64,000 bases of DNA, from positions 124,001 to 188,000 of the forward strand of contig JABLXA010000004.1 of assembly GCA_013178415.1 (NCBI GenBank). Direction: 5' to 3'. This document shows, piece after piece, positions 35,290 through 43,803 of this stretch. How positions within the stretch are numbered: position 1 is the stretch's first letter; the number at the start of each line of letters is the position of its first letter. The notes beneath the pieces were generated by a model that made no database searches, was not told where the DNA came from, and saw only the letters and a program-made list of their open reading frames with translations. Position numbers and translations under genes: made by a program. This DNA is from Bacillota bacterium (lineage in GTDB: Bacteria; Bacillota; SHA-98; Ch115).

Positions 35290-36450
35290 TCATTTATCGA
35301 GATTTGTCTCCGGAGCCCCTTCAGTCACATATAGTTCCAGATCGGGCCTGAAGAATGCCTGAGCGATCATTGTCGGCACCACTGCGCTCAGGATGACGAC
35401 CGTTACAAGAATGGTATATTGGTTCCTGGTTATTATTCCATGCGTTAGCCCAAAGAGTGATGAAATCGTGCCAAAGGTGAGCCCGGTGGACATGAGCAGC
35501 GTAGTGTACATGCCCTCTCTAGGCACAAACTTGAAAAATCTGGTTGTGGGCCATACCCCAATGAATTTGGTGATTATCTTTACAAGCAGGGCCACTATGA
35601 TAACCCCTATGGCAGCGGCAACCTCTGGGAGCGAAACGAAAAGCCCGGCCTTCAAGAAGTAGAATGGGGTAAAAAAGGCAAACGCCATGCTACGCATACG
35701 AAAGAGCAAATTCCTTTCCCGGAGGAAAAACCCGGCGACGCCTAGGCCCAGAAGATAGGCCGGCAGCACAGCTTCGCTGTTGGCCATATTGGCAAGTCCG
35801 CCAAGAAGGAAGAGCAGCAGGAAGAGGTATTTGACCTCGAGCTGGCTGACCCTGTTGCCATAGACCTTGAAAAACCATCGTGTGAAGCGGGGGAGGAAAG
35901 CCAGGACCAGGGCAGTAACTCCAGCAAACAGGAGCATCCAGACGTTGAAATTCGCAAAAAGCAATCCAAGGGCTACAACTGTGCCCAGGTCATTAATGAA
36001 GCAGGCAGCCAGGATGATCTTGCCGATCTCGCTCTCGTTGAGCCCGGTCTCCACCATCACCGCATAGACCACGGCAACCGAGGTGGTGGATAGGGCTATG
36101 CCAGCTATCTCGGCCGCCTGGAGTGTCCATCCAAGTATGTAATACGCATAGGCAAAGGCTCCGAGGAACGGGAGGATAAAGGCGATTATCCCGATAGCCA
36201 TGCTCTCCTTAAATTTAGACCTGAGTACCCTTGGGTCTACTTCAGCCCCTGCCAGAAAGGTAAGAAGGATGCTGCCAAAACCTGCAAGGAAATCAACCCA
36301 GGGAGTCGTTGCAAGGCCCAGGAAGTTGCCGCCGATTACCCCTACCACGATCTCCACCAGTGATATGGATATGCCGGTCCACCCGGCAGCAAGGCCGCCG
36401 ACCAGAGCAAGCCCGAGCCACAAACTCGCCGTAAGCCAGGTGTTCACCAT
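35290..36450 (-). CDS. CPA2-type cation:proton antiporter under fluoride riboswitch control
   Basis: 386 residues with about 12 membrane helices, of the NapA/Kef membrane-domain type, without the C-terminal TrkA domains of Kef proteins. The ion site region reads ACFINDLGTVVALGL, an ND pair; in related families ND goes with electroneutral exchange and DD with electrogenic. ATG 36450 follows GGAGGG; the longest frame would run back into the riboswitch. The upstream aptamer (36566-36620) is a fluoride riboswitch, so the protein probably helps export fluoride or restores ion balance during fluoride stress. CrcB/Fluc and CLC-F are not encoded nearby. Confidence 0.88.
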   Translation of the reverse strand: MVNTWLTASLWLGLALVGGLAAGWTGISISLVEIVVGVIGGNFLGLATTPWVDFLAGFGSILLTFLAGAEVDPRVLRSKFKESMAIGIIAFILPFLGAFAYAYYILGWTLQAAEIAGIALSTTSVAVVYAVMVETGLNESEIGKIILAACFINDLGTVVALGLLFANFNVWMLLFAGVTALVLAFLPRFTRWFFKVYGNRVSQLEVKYLFLLLFLLGGLANMANSEAVLPAYLLGLGVAGFFLRERNLLFRMRSMAFAFFTPFYFLKAGLFVSLPEVAAAIGVIIVALLVKIITKFIGVWPTTRFFKFVPREGMYTTLLMSTGLTFGTISSLFGLTHGIITRNQYTILVTVVILSAVVPTMIAQAFFRPDLELYVTEGAPETNLDK

Positions 36451-36521
36451 AAATGATTTAGCCCTCCGTTTCGTTCTCCCAGGGAACTTAAGGCCGCAAC
36501 CTTGCGGTCTTGGGGGCAAAC

Positions 36522-36576
36522 CAAAAGCCCCTACCGCTCTCCCTGAAATCTCATCATGGTAGTCATGGTAGGAGCT
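36522..36576 (-). terminator. riboswitch-controlled terminator before the antiporter
   Basis: On the minus strand AGCTCCTACC, the 3' strand of the aptamer, can pair with GGTAGGGGCT (one G-T pair), followed by TTTTGGTTT. Aptamer folding and this terminator are mutually exclusive, so fluoride should allow read-through. Confidence 0.75.
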
Positions 36577-36620
36577 ATCAGCCTCGATATCAGGCATTAG
36601 GCGAGCTCCATCGCCGGTCG
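36566..36620 (-). ncRNA. fluoride riboswitch (crcB motif) upstream of the antiporter
   Basis: The minus strand reads GGCGATGGAGCTCGCC, a small hairpin GCCT...AGGC, then CTGATAGCTCCTACC. This matches the known fluoride aptamer layout (GGCGATGAGGCCCGCC, hairpin, CTGATGGCCTCTAC) with stem positions changed in a complementary way. It begins five bases after the stop codon of the DUF6062-like gene. Confidence 0.9.
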
Positions 36621-37304
36621 TTAAAGTTTTATTCCTCGGAGCCCAACGAGTTTTTGTATCGCACGCGCTACCGAGTCTTCAGTGCCATTCCATGGCGCAT
36701 CCGCAAAACGATAATCATGCTTCTTGATAAACCACTCTAGTTCTCCAGATAACCGTTCCAGGTTGGCACGAAGGAGGTCGAACGCGAGAGTCACTATTTC
36801 TTTGCTACGGTCCGACCGTGGTCCATCCTTAACGCTCTCTGCAAGGGCGAAGGTATGAGGGATACAGAATCCTTTTGAACGCGCGAACGCGTCTCTAAAC
36901 TCCTTGTCATCGCGGTACATCCGGATGATGAGTTCGCAGTGCTGTCGAATAAAACCAGCAATATGCTCGCAGGCAAGACATTGAAAGCATTGACCGACTC
37001 GTTGCGCTTTATCTGGCAGAGCAGCATTCATGGCGCCTAAATCCGAGGAGATGATGCCCGAAAGGATGCTTTCAAGCGTTAACGCCAGTCCCAGCTTATC
37101 TCGCCGGTTCAATAGCTTATATAGGTGATCGTTACAAAACCCATTCTGGACTACCTTCTTCCGGTATTGAGAATCCATCACTAGCTCCTCAAGGTAACTT
37201 GTGAGGAAAGAATCCTCTATCTGTTGCGTGAGAACACAGAGCGGGCATTCTGTATTCTCCTGAAAGGCGTCCCAGATAGGTATAGTCTCGATTGCCTGCT
37301 TCAT
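36621..37304 (-). CDS. DUF6062-like protein under fluoride riboswitch control
   Basis: 227 residues; AAAGGAGGG precedes the ATG. The opening ETIPIWDAFQENTECPLCVL and the second cysteine cluster CFQCLACEHI match what I recall as DUF6062, a family common in anaerobic Firmicutes with no assigned function. CPLC, CFQC/CLAC and a C-terminal FCIPH cysteine/histidine could bind a metal or iron-sulfur centre. No membrane segments. The gene is flanked by two fluoride riboswitches: one in its own leader and one directly behind it. A role in protecting a metal-dependent process from fluoride is inferred. Confidence 0.8.
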   Translation of the reverse strand: MKQAIETIPIWDAFQENTECPLCVLTQQIEDSFLTSYLEELVMDSQYRKKVVQNGFCNDHLYKLLNRRDKLGLALTLESILSGIISSDLGAMNAALPDKAQRVGQCFQCLACEHIAGFIRQHCELIIRMYRDDKEFRDAFARSKGFCIPHTFALAESVKDGPRSDRSKEIVTLAFDLLRANLERLSGELEWFIKKHDYRFADAPWNGTEDSVARAIQKLVGLRGIKL

Positions 37305-37324
37305 ATCTTCCCTCCTTTCCCATC

Positions 37325-37366
37325 AAAAAAGCTCCTACTCAAGGACATCGCCTTGGTAGGAGCTAT
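37325..37366 (-). terminator. riboswitch-controlled terminator before the DUF6062-like gene
   Basis: On the minus strand TAGCTCCTAC pairs with GTAGGAGCTTTTTTG, with an inner AAGG/CCTT pairing. The stem uses the aptamer's 3' strand and ends in six T, a textbook switch. Confidence 0.88.
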
Positions 37367-37405
37367 TAGCTGCCATGCAGCGCGAAATGCGAGCTCCATC
37401 GCGAA
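37354..37405 (-). ncRNA. fluoride riboswitch (crcB motif) upstream of the DUF6062-like gene
   Basis: The minus strand reads GCGATGGAGCTCGC, a small hairpin GCTGC...GCAGC, then TAATAGCTCCTACC, the fluoride aptamer consensus (GCTAAT variant). The terminator immediately downstream overlaps its 3' end. It is about 75 bases upstream of the gene start. Confidence 0.9.
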
Positions 37406-37947
37406 CCTCATGCATATATTTATCATCGGGATCGCAAATAGAATCCACAAAACCATCTAGCTAAAGTCAATATAGCATAGGATTGGCTCAATAACAAGGT
37501 CCCATAATAGGCGATATGGGGCGTCACAGCGCGATTTCTCTCAAGGATATGCTTTAATGCCCCGCCATTGGGGCATATATGCTGATAGATGCCAATTATC
37601 GGGCCTAATCTATTCCATATTTCATTCATCGGGCCCAATGTGTAGCATATCTCAGCTATTCAACTTCGTCGCCCGCTGACTCAGCGGTGAGATAGGGGAT
37701 AGGGATCCCAAAGGGGCATGGGTTTCGGCATGAACTTTGGCACGTACCTTATACAAATGGCGAAAAGCGTATGTTACAATATAGGCAACAGAGCATATCG
37801 AGGCTTACCTTGTCTGCCAAGCATAGATTTCCCATGCCGCGTATTTCATATTGCGCAGCAGTCGGTTATTCAGGACGTCGCCTGACACCATCGAAAGGAT
37901 AAAAGTGGTAGCAGCTCATTTTGGGGTAGATTTCGGGAGGCATGATC
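37406..37947. repeat. intergenic region with a degenerate dyad repeat
   Basis: No gene in about 540 bp. At 37557-37576 ATGCCCC/GGGGCAT forms a 7-bp stem; ATGCC recurs 32 bp later at 37589 and ATCGGGCC occurs at 37599 and 37629. A short, worn array with a 30-32 bp step is possible. The remainder is unremarkable; GGGAGG at 37935-37940 serves the next gene. Confidence 0.4.
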
Positions 37948-38169
37948 ATGGCAATGAGGAAGAAAAGGATCTTGAAGGAAGATGGTCGTTACCTGATTTA
38001 CTATTGTTTCAAGGACGACTCCGCATGTCCCGGGGAGGGAGTACAACACCAGCAACCGCATGAGCGTGCATGTGGCGCTGAGAGTCTGAATACAGCCCGA
38101 CGCTCTGGATCAGATCAAAGCTGCTATAGCAAACACAAGGATAATAGCATTAAGAAGGGGTCTTGCTAG
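37948..38169 (+). CDS. small protein upstream of galT
   Basis: 73 residues starting MAMRKKRILKEDGRYLIYY. The ATG has a good CGGGAGG site 7 bp upstream, and the gene ends three bases before galT, so it is probably the first gene of the galTK operon. The N-terminal basic LEDGRxLIYYxF pattern recalls a widespread family of short uncharacterised Firmicute proteins; the C-terminal half is polar with four cysteines and looks disordered. No function can be given. The tail may have drifted, as family members are usually about 60 residues. Confidence 0.6.
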   Translation: MAMRKKRILKEDGRYLIYYCFKDDSACPGEGVQHQQPHERACGAESLNTARRSGSDQSCYSKHKDNSIKKGSC

Positions 38170-38172
38170 ATT

Positions 38173-39165
38173 ATGTCAGAACTCAGATGGAATCCTGTTT
38201 TGGAGGAATGGGTAGTCACTGCAACTCACCGGCAGGAGAGGACATATAAGCCGCCAGAGAATTTCTGTCCTCTTTGCCCTACAAGGGATCCTTCTTTTCC
38301 GACAGAAGTGCCGGCCGAGGACTATGAGATCGTTGTCTTCGAAAACAAGTTCCCATCTTTCAAACCAAATCCACCTTCCCCAGCGGTTGAGGCCACACCT
38401 CTCTATGGGGTTGACCTGTCAAGAGGCGTCTGTGAGGTAGTGCTTTATACCTCGGAGCATAACACGACGCTGACCCAGCAGAACGTCGAGAAAATAACAG
38501 ACCTGGTGGAGGTATGGATAGACAGGTACCGGGAGCTGGGGAGCCTCGACTATATAAAATACGTCATGATCTTCGAGAATAAGGGCGATGTGATCGGGGT
38601 TACTCTCCATCATCCTCACGGGCAGATCTATGCCTTCCCCTTTATCCCGCCTCGTCCTGCCAAGGAGCTTGAATCGGCCAGGAAATATATGGACAGGACG
38701 GGGAAGTGCCTCTTTTGTGATATCCTGAATGAGGAATTCAGGGACGGGAGGCGTCTCGTAGCTGAGAATGATGGGTTTGTCGCATTTATTCCGTTTTTCG
38801 CTCGCTATCCCTATGAGGTTCATATCTTCCCCAAACGGCACCTCGCAAGTTTCCTGGAATTTCAGGATGCAGACAAGAGGGCCTTCGCCGAGATCTTGAA
38901 GGTAGTGATGGTGGGATATGACAATTTGTTTGGCTTTTCCTTGCCATATATGATGATAATGCACCAGGCTCCAACTGATGGTGGCTCCTATGATCATTAC
39001 CATTTCCATGTGGAATTCTACCCACCCAACAGGACGGCGACGAAGTTGAAATATCTGGCTGGGTGTGAGTCAGGCGCTGGCACATTTATCAATGATACTC
39101 TGCCGGAGGAAAAGGCTGTGGAATTGAGAAAGGCCTGCGCGCTTCAGCACCCCAAGGGAGAGTGA
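38173..39165 (+). CDS. galT: galactose-1-phosphate uridylyltransferase
   Basis: 330 residues, a standard bacterial GalT of the HIT superfamily. It transfers UMP between UDP-glucose and galactose-1-phosphate in the Leloir pathway. The nucleophile motif HPHGQ is present (VTLHHPHGQIYAF, about residue 144), as are zinc-type cysteine pairs (FCPLCP and CLFCDIL) and the second HIT half ending DHYHFHVEFYPP. It begins three bases after the small upstream gene and is followed by galK after four bases. No galE is seen in the window. Confidence 0.96.
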   Translation: MSELRWNPVLEEWVVTATHRQERTYKPPENFCPLCPTRDPSFPTEVPAEDYEIVVFENKFPSFKPNPPSPAVEATPLYGVDLSRGVCEVVLYTSEHNTTLTQQNVEKITDLVEVWIDRYRELGSLDYIKYVMIFENKGDVIGVTLHHPHGQIYAFPFIPPRPAKELESARKYMDRTGKCLFCDILNEEFRDGRRLVAENDGFVAFIPFFARYPYEVHIFPKRHLASFLEFQDADKRAFAEILKVVMVGYDNLFGFSLPYMMIMHQAPTDGGSYDHYHFHVEFYPPNRTATKLKYLAGCESGAGTFINDTLPEEKAVELRKACALQHPKGE

Positions 39166-39169
39166 TTAT

Positions 39170-40411
39170 GTGTCCATCGACAGAAATGAGGTAGAGGAAA
39201 TATTCGCGAGGGCTTTCGGAGATGCCCGTGAAATGAAGTTCGAGAAGGCGCCGGGCCGTGTCAACCTTATAGGCGAGCATACAGACTATAACGAAGGGTT
39301 TGTCCTGCCTATGGCCATAGATCGGGACATCGCCATCGGATTTCGGCTTCGCGACGACAATGTTGTGAGGCTTTATTCGGCCGACTACGGCCAGTATGCG
39401 GAGTTTTCCCTCGATGCCATCGAATATGACGATAAATGTAAATGGAGCAATTACTTCAGGGGAGTCGCCCATGTTTTCCAGAAACATGGGCTCCCTCAAA
39501 AATATGGAGTCGTTCTTCCCGGAATTGACGCGGTGGTGCATGGCGATGTGCCAAAGGGTTCGGGCCTTAGCTCCTCTGCGGCATTCGAGGTTGCCACTGC
39601 TCGGGTTCTCATTGCAGCATCAGGGATTGGGCCAATTGACCCCGTAGAGATTGCCAAATTGTGTCAGGAAGCGGAGAATGACTTCGTTGGGGTCAGATGT
39701 GGCATAATGGACCAGATGGCATCCGTACTTGGGCGCCCTGGCCATGCTGTATTTCTAGATTGCCGGGACTATTCATATGAACTGGTAAGCCTCCCATTTC
39801 AGGGGCTTGCTCTGGCGATCTGTGATACAGGAGTGAGGCGGGGTCTTGCCCAGTCAGAATATAACCGCCGCAGGCAGGAATGCGAGACCGGGGTGGGCAT
39901 GATAAGGGAAATGATAGGGCAGCGAGATCCGAGACGGAAAGAGAGCATTCGCGCCTTGCGGGATGTCTCACCCTTGGAATTTGAGGAAGTGAAAGGCGCA
40001 CTGCCGCCTGTCATAGCCAATCGCTGCTGGCATGTCATAAGCGAAAATGAACGGGTTCTAGCCAACGTCCAGGCGCTAAAAAATGGGGATATTGAGAGAT
40101 TCGGGGTCCTCATGAACGAATCCCATGAGAGCCTGCGGAAGTTTTATGAGGTGAGCTGCGAAGCATTGGATGTTATGGTAGAGCTCGCCAGACAGGTAAA
40201 TGGCGTATTCGGCGCCAGGATGACCGGCGCTGGATTTGGCGGATGCGCGATAAGCCTTATGAATGCTGAATCTGTGGAGCCTTTTATTGACCATGTGATT
40301 CCTCAATATAGGGAAAAAATGATCGCGGCTCTTGAGAACGCAGACTCACAGCCTAGTTTCACAGTAGAAGAAATTCAGGAATCTCAGGTATTCATAGTGA
40401 GATTCCCATGA
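39170..40411 (+). CDS. galK: galactokinase
   Basis: 413 residues from GTG 39170, with AAGGGAGAG upstream. GHMP-kinase features are complete: the galactose-binding signature GRVNLIGEHTDYNEGFVLP, the ATP loop PKGSGLSSSAAFEVA, the catalytic aspartate region GIMDQMAS, and the C-terminal GARMTGAGFGGCAISL. It phosphorylates galactose at C1, feeding galT four bases upstream. Operon membership is clear from spacing. Confidence 0.97.
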   Translation: MSIDRNEVEEIFARAFGDAREMKFEKAPGRVNLIGEHTDYNEGFVLPMAIDRDIAIGFRLRDDNVVRLYSADYGQYAEFSLDAIEYDDKCKWSNYFRGVAHVFQKHGLPQKYGVVLPGIDAVVHGDVPKGSGLSSSAAFEVATARVLIAASGIGPIDPVEIAKLCQEAENDFVGVRCGIMDQMASVLGRPGHAVFLDCRDYSYELVSLPFQGLALAICDTGVRRGLAQSEYNRRRQECETGVGMIREMIGQRDPRRKESIRALRDVSPLEFEEVKGALPPVIANRCWHVISENERVLANVQALKNGDIERFGVLMNESHESLRKFYEVSCEALDVMVELARQVNGVFGARMTGAGFGGCAISLMNAESVEPFIDHVIPQYREKMIAALENADSQPSFTVEEIQESQVFIVRFP

Positions 40412-40482
40412 TCCCATTTTATTATGGCCAGTTCTATTTTTGGGTAGTCCGCCATGCAGCTAAGGCGGTGCCAACGAAGGAT

Positions 40483-40541
40483 GAAAATGGCAGCGGACCA
40501 TTTTCAAAATAGACCCCCATGCCGCTGCGGCGGCTATTTTA
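40483..40541. repeat. two adjacent palindromes after galK
   Basis: GAAAATGG/CCATTTTC at about 40484-40505 is followed at once by AAAATAG...CTATTTT (40506-40541) enclosing GCCG/CGGC. The second shares CCATGCCGCTGCG and GGCTATTTT with the element at 8010-8075. Either may end galTK transcripts. Confidence 0.6.
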
Positions 40542-40552
40542 AGGTGGGTTAG

Positions 40553-41446
40553 ATGGACACAAAGTGCTATCTTTGCCCCCGCAGATGCGGCGCTGACCGC
40601 TCTGCAGGGGAAAAGGGATTTTGCAGAGCAAGTTTATCTGTCAAGGTTGCCCGGGCAGCAAAACATCATTGGGAAGAACCCTGCATTTCTGGAACCAGGG
40701 GATCGGGCGCGGTGTTTTTTTCACACTGCAACCTCAGGTGCGTTTTTTGCCAGAATTATGATATAAGTCACCAGGGATTTGGAAAAGAAATAAGCGCTGA
40801 GGAACTGGCGTGCATTTTCCTGCGGCTTCAAGCAGATGGGGCGCATAATATCAATCTGGTGTCCCCAACCCAGTATATCACTCAAGTGAAGTGCGCCTTG
40901 ATCGCAGCCAAAGAGAATGGGCTCACGATCCCGGTTGTGTATAATAGCAATGCTTACGAGGAGCCCGATGCCCTGGCTTCCTTGACCGACCTTGTCGATG
41001 TCTATTTGCCGGACCTCAAATACTATCATGACGAGGTGGCCATTAGATATTCCAGCGCGCCCCATTACTTTAGGCACGCAACTAGCGCTATCCTGGAGAT
41101 GGCGAGACAGGTTGGCACCCCAATCTTAGACTCTGACGGGCTCATAAGGAAAGGATTGATCGTGCGGCACCTGGTCCTACCTGGCATGGTCGAGGAGTCC
41201 AAGCGGGTGCTAGATTGGATCAAAGCCAATCTGCCATCGGGCGTTTATATAAGCCTTATGTCCCAGTATGTTCCAATGTACCGGGCGAGCGAGCATCCTG
41301 AAATCAACCGAAAGCTGTCCAAGGCCGAATATGACGAGGTAGTCGACTACGCGCTAGCCATCGGGCTCGATAATGGGTATATCCAAGAGGAATCTGCCTC
41401 AGATGAAAGCTTTATCCCGGCATTTGATTTGACTGGGGTGGAATAG
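40553..41446 (+). CDS. radical SAM protein, PflA-like
   Basis: 297 residues; AAGGTGGG precedes the ATG. The radical SAM cluster motif is CNLRCVFCQNYDIS (C-x3-C-x2-C, about residue 62). An N-terminal cysteine motif CYLCPRRC..., typical of YgiQ-independent AmmeMemoRadiSam/PflA-like proteins, may hold an extra cluster. Downstream SAM-binding elements (GAHNINLVSPTQY, VDVYLPDLKYY) fit the pyruvate formate-lyase-activating-enzyme-related subgroup. No glycyl-radical enzyme is in the window, so the target is unknown. It follows galK by 140 bp. Confidence 0.88.
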   Translation: MDTKCYLCPRRCGADRSAGEKGFCRASLSVKVARAAKHHWEEPCISGTRGSGAVFFSHCNLRCVFCQNYDISHQGFGKEISAEELACIFLRLQADGAHNINLVSPTQYITQVKCALIAAKENGLTIPVVYNSNAYEEPDALASLTDLVDVYLPDLKYYHDEVAIRYSSAPHYFRHATSAILEMARQVGTPILDSDGLIRKGLIVRHLVLPGMVEESKRVLDWIKANLPSGVYISLMSQYVPMYRASEHPEINRKLSKAEYDEVVDYALAIGLDNGYIQEESASDESFIPAFDLTGVE

Positions 41447-41512
41447 CCAGGATATTGTTCCTGGCCTCCCGTCCAGATGATCTGCCATAGTCCCTTGACG
41501 TTCCGCAAAGCT

Positions 41513-42121
41513 CTAAAGGAGTCGCTGGCGAACCAGGATGCCGCGAACGCTGACGCTCAAGACCGTGGCGATCAAGAGCTTGGCAATATCAAGCGGAATG
41601 AATGGCAAAACCCCGATCACCAAGGCTCTCATGAGACCTATTCCCACTACGATAGCCAATTGAATCGTCCCTATGAGATAAACTATGGCAAGACAGGCCA
41701 ACATGCCCAAGGCGGTGCTGATGTAGGCCACTTTCCTTGCCCCGGGAGTGTCACCGGTGGGCGAACAGCGTTTCACAATGGAGCCGAGCACATATGATCC
41801 TAGTATGAAACCCCATATGTAACCGCCTGTAGGTCCGACCAAGACGGTGATTCCTCCATGCGCTCCCGCGAATACTGGCAGGCCTATTGCGCCGAGGAGG
41901 ACATAGATCAGCAGAGATAAAGATCCGAGCCTTGAGCCCAGGATGCCTCCGGCCAGAAATACTCCGAGCATCTGCCCCGTGATGGGCACCGGTGAAACTG
42001 GTATTGCGACAGAGATTTGCGATAAGACCACGATCACCGCAGCGAATAGCGCCGCTATTATCATTTCGCGGACACGATCATTTGATGGTTTATGTTTGCC
42101 CTTTGGCTCTGTCTCTCCCAA
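41513..42121 (-). CDS. bioY: biotin transporter BioY
   Basis: 202 residues with six membrane helices, the S-component of an ECF-type biotin transporter. The signature PITGQMLGVFLAGGILG and LLGAIGLPVFAGAHGG, GPTGGYIWGFILGSY are diagnostic. The TTG start at 42121 has GGGGAGG 8 bp upstream and lies one base after the birA stop. ECF energising subunits are not nearby, as is common. Coupling with birA makes a biotin uptake/attachment unit. Confidence 0.95.
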   Translation of the reverse strand: MGETEPKGKHKPSNDRVREMIIAALFAAVIVVLSQISVAIPVSPVPITGQMLGVFLAGGILGSRLGSLSLLIYVLLGAIGLPVFAGAHGGITVLVGPTGGYIWGFILGSYVLGSIVKRCSPTGDTPGARKVAYISTALGMLACLAIVYLIGTIQLAIVVGIGLMRALVIGVLPFIPLDIAKLLIATVLSVSVRGILVRQRLL

Positions 42122-42122
42122 T

Positions 42123-42896
42123 TTATGGTCCTCCCCTCAGGCTTACCTCGCCGTACCTGAACCTGCGGATGCTGCCATCCCCCATTTTGATCAATAATGC
42201 GCCCTCATGATCAACGTCAAAGGCCTCCCCAATGATCTCTTCCTTTTTGTCTATTAGCTTGACGGTCTTCCCAAGCAGAGGGCACATAATCTTCCATTCT
42301 CGATGAATCGGCGAAAATCCTCTTTCTTGCCAGATATCGTACCAGGTTTCCAGTCTGGTCAGTATGCTCTGAAGTACCGAGATCCTGTCAAAAGGATGCC
42401 CTGCCGCCATGAGCAAGGACCCGGCGCTTTCTTTTAGATCGGGAGGGAAATCGTCACCGTCCTGGTTGACGTTGACGCCTATGCCCAGCACGATGAATTC
42501 AATAGATCCAGTTCCATTCCTTGTCTCCGCCAGGATACCACATATCTTGCGGCCATATAGCATGATGTCATTGGGCCATTTGATCTCCGCCGGAAGGCAT
42601 AGCTCCCCTCGTAAGGCACTGGCGACTGAGATTGCGGCAAGCATTGGTATCTGATGGCTCACCCTGGCATCTATCTGAGGACGAAGGATCACGGAGAACC
42701 ACAAACCTTTCCCGTTAGGTGATACCCACTTCCTTCCATATCTCCCTCTGCCTGCGGTCTGAGCATCCGCCAGCACCACAGCGCCGTGCGGCGCGCCGCG
42801 ACTTGCCATCTCGGAAGCGATCTGGTTTGTGGACGTGACACTATCAAAATATGCGAGATCCTTCCCCAGCCATCTTGTGGTGAGGGTTATCGACAT
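42123..42896 (-). CDS. birA: biotin--protein ligase (no DNA-binding domain)
   Basis: 257 residues. The catalytic motif GRGRYGRKWVSPNGKGLWFS, KWPNDIML and the GIGVNVNQ segment are present, with a C-terminal SH3-like domain. It attaches biotin to carboxylases. The N-terminal helix-turn-helix of the repressor-type BirA is absent, so this is the monofunctional class. Paired with bioY. Confidence 0.95.
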   Translation of the reverse strand: MSITLTTRWLGKDLAYFDSVTSTNQIASEMASRGAPHGAVVLADAQTAGRGRYGRKWVSPNGKGLWFSVILRPQIDARVSHQIPMLAAISVASALRGELCLPAEIKWPNDIMLYGRKICGILAETRNGTGSIEFIVLGIGVNVNQDGDDFPPDLKESAGSLLMAAGHPFDRISVLQSILTRLETWYDIWQERGFSPIHREWKIMCPLLGKTVKLIDKKEEIIGEAFDVDHEGALLIKMGDGSIRRFRYGEVSLRGGP

Positions 42897-43081
42897 GGTT
42901 TTCTCCTCAAAAATGGGATATCACTCCTTTATGCGGCGCCAGGCGCTGCGGTCTTCAAAGCTGGGAAGGAAGCGCCGCCCCCTTATGGCGCCAGGCTGGG
43001 TGGAGATGTATAAGGAACCTAAGGAACGATACGTGCCCCAGCAATATGGCATAGCGCGGCCCAGCAATAGGTGTGTATGAC

Positions 43082-43513
43082 TTAACGTATGGAGACCGGG
43101 AATACCTTGAAACCCATTTGCCCGAAGTGAGAATCGAATGTGAACGCCTTGTCGCATCCGATCCTGGACATCACGGCAAAACTCAGGCAGTCGACGAAAC
43201 TAAAATCCTTGTCATGGTATCTCTTGGCTATTTGCCATGCGGCCTCTTCGTCGGCCGGTTCCGCGCGAAGATAATGAAGAATCCTGCTCCCCCTAATATA
43301 TTCGCCTACCGCTATAGCATCAGTATGATTTCTGCAAAAATAGGAATATACCTCGGCGAAGACGAAGTTCGTGGTTATCAAGCGGACCCCGAGACTCCTG
43401 ATCTGTTCAGGGGTAAAAAAGCCCTTTGCGGCTTCATGATAGCGATCGCCCGCGTCATGCAGGGCGATAAATGCCGATGTATCAATAAACAACCAGTCCA
43501 TAGTACGTTTCAT
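43082..43513 (-). CDS. PIN-domain toxin (VapC-like)
   Basis: 143 residues. The PIN nuclease acidic residues are visible: WLFIDTSAFIAL (first Asp), NFVFAEVYSYF (Glu), FVDCLSFAVMSR (Asp) and FTFDSHFGQMGF (Asp). The ATG at 43513 overlaps the antitoxin stop as ATGA. VapC-type toxins cleave tRNA or rRNA. The intact active site suggests a functional toxin, in contrast with the remnant at 9699. Confidence 0.9.
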   Translation of the reverse strand: MKRTMDWLFIDTSAFIALHDAGDRYHEAAKGFFTPEQIRSLGVRLITTNFVFAEVYSYFCRNHTDAIAVGEYIRGSRILHYLRAEPADEEAAWQIAKRYHDKDFSFVDCLSFAVMSRIGCDKAFTFDSHFGQMGFKVFPVSIR

Positions 43514-43803
43514 CTGTCTGAGTCTCCATTCTGCACTAGGCTGCACCGATCAGGCTTTCCGGACCGGTAGATATACCGATCGTGCTCGGTAGATCCATCA
43601 ATGCGGCCAGTCTTTACGGCAGTGGAGGCGAGATGAAACAACGGGTCTTTTTCTGCAACTGCATCCTCGGCCCCCATTTCCCTATCAATGAGAGTCCTAA
43701 CTACCTCTGCAATACTTTTGCCATATTTCGCTGCGCTCTCCTTGAGAAATAAGTATTGGGCTTCATCAAGATAAAGCTGAGTTCTATATTTGTATTTCTC
43801 CAT
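43510..43803 (-). CDS. ribbon-helix-helix antitoxin
   Basis: 97 residues; GAGGTGG precedes the ATG. The N-terminal RTQLYLDEAQYLFLKESAAK and SIAEVVRTLID form a ribbon-helix-helix DNA-binding domain, followed by a charged C-terminal tail that would cover the toxin. The four-base overlap with the PIN gene defines a vapBC-like operon that should be autorepressed. Confidence 0.87.
   Translation of the reverse strand: MEKYKYRTQLYLDEAQYLFLKESAAKYGKSIAEVVRTLIDREMGAEDAVAEKDPLFHLASTAVKTGRIDGSTEHDRYIYRSGKPDRCSLVQNGDSDR

Noticed and set aside
36566-36620. c-di-AMP or magnesium riboswitch in front of the antiporter
   Set aside because: The conserved blocks of those classes are absent, while the fluoride aptamer fits in every conserved segment.
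42897-43081. Biotin-responsive operator for birA-bioY
   Set aside because: The ligase has no DNA-binding domain and I see no BioR or BirA palindrome.
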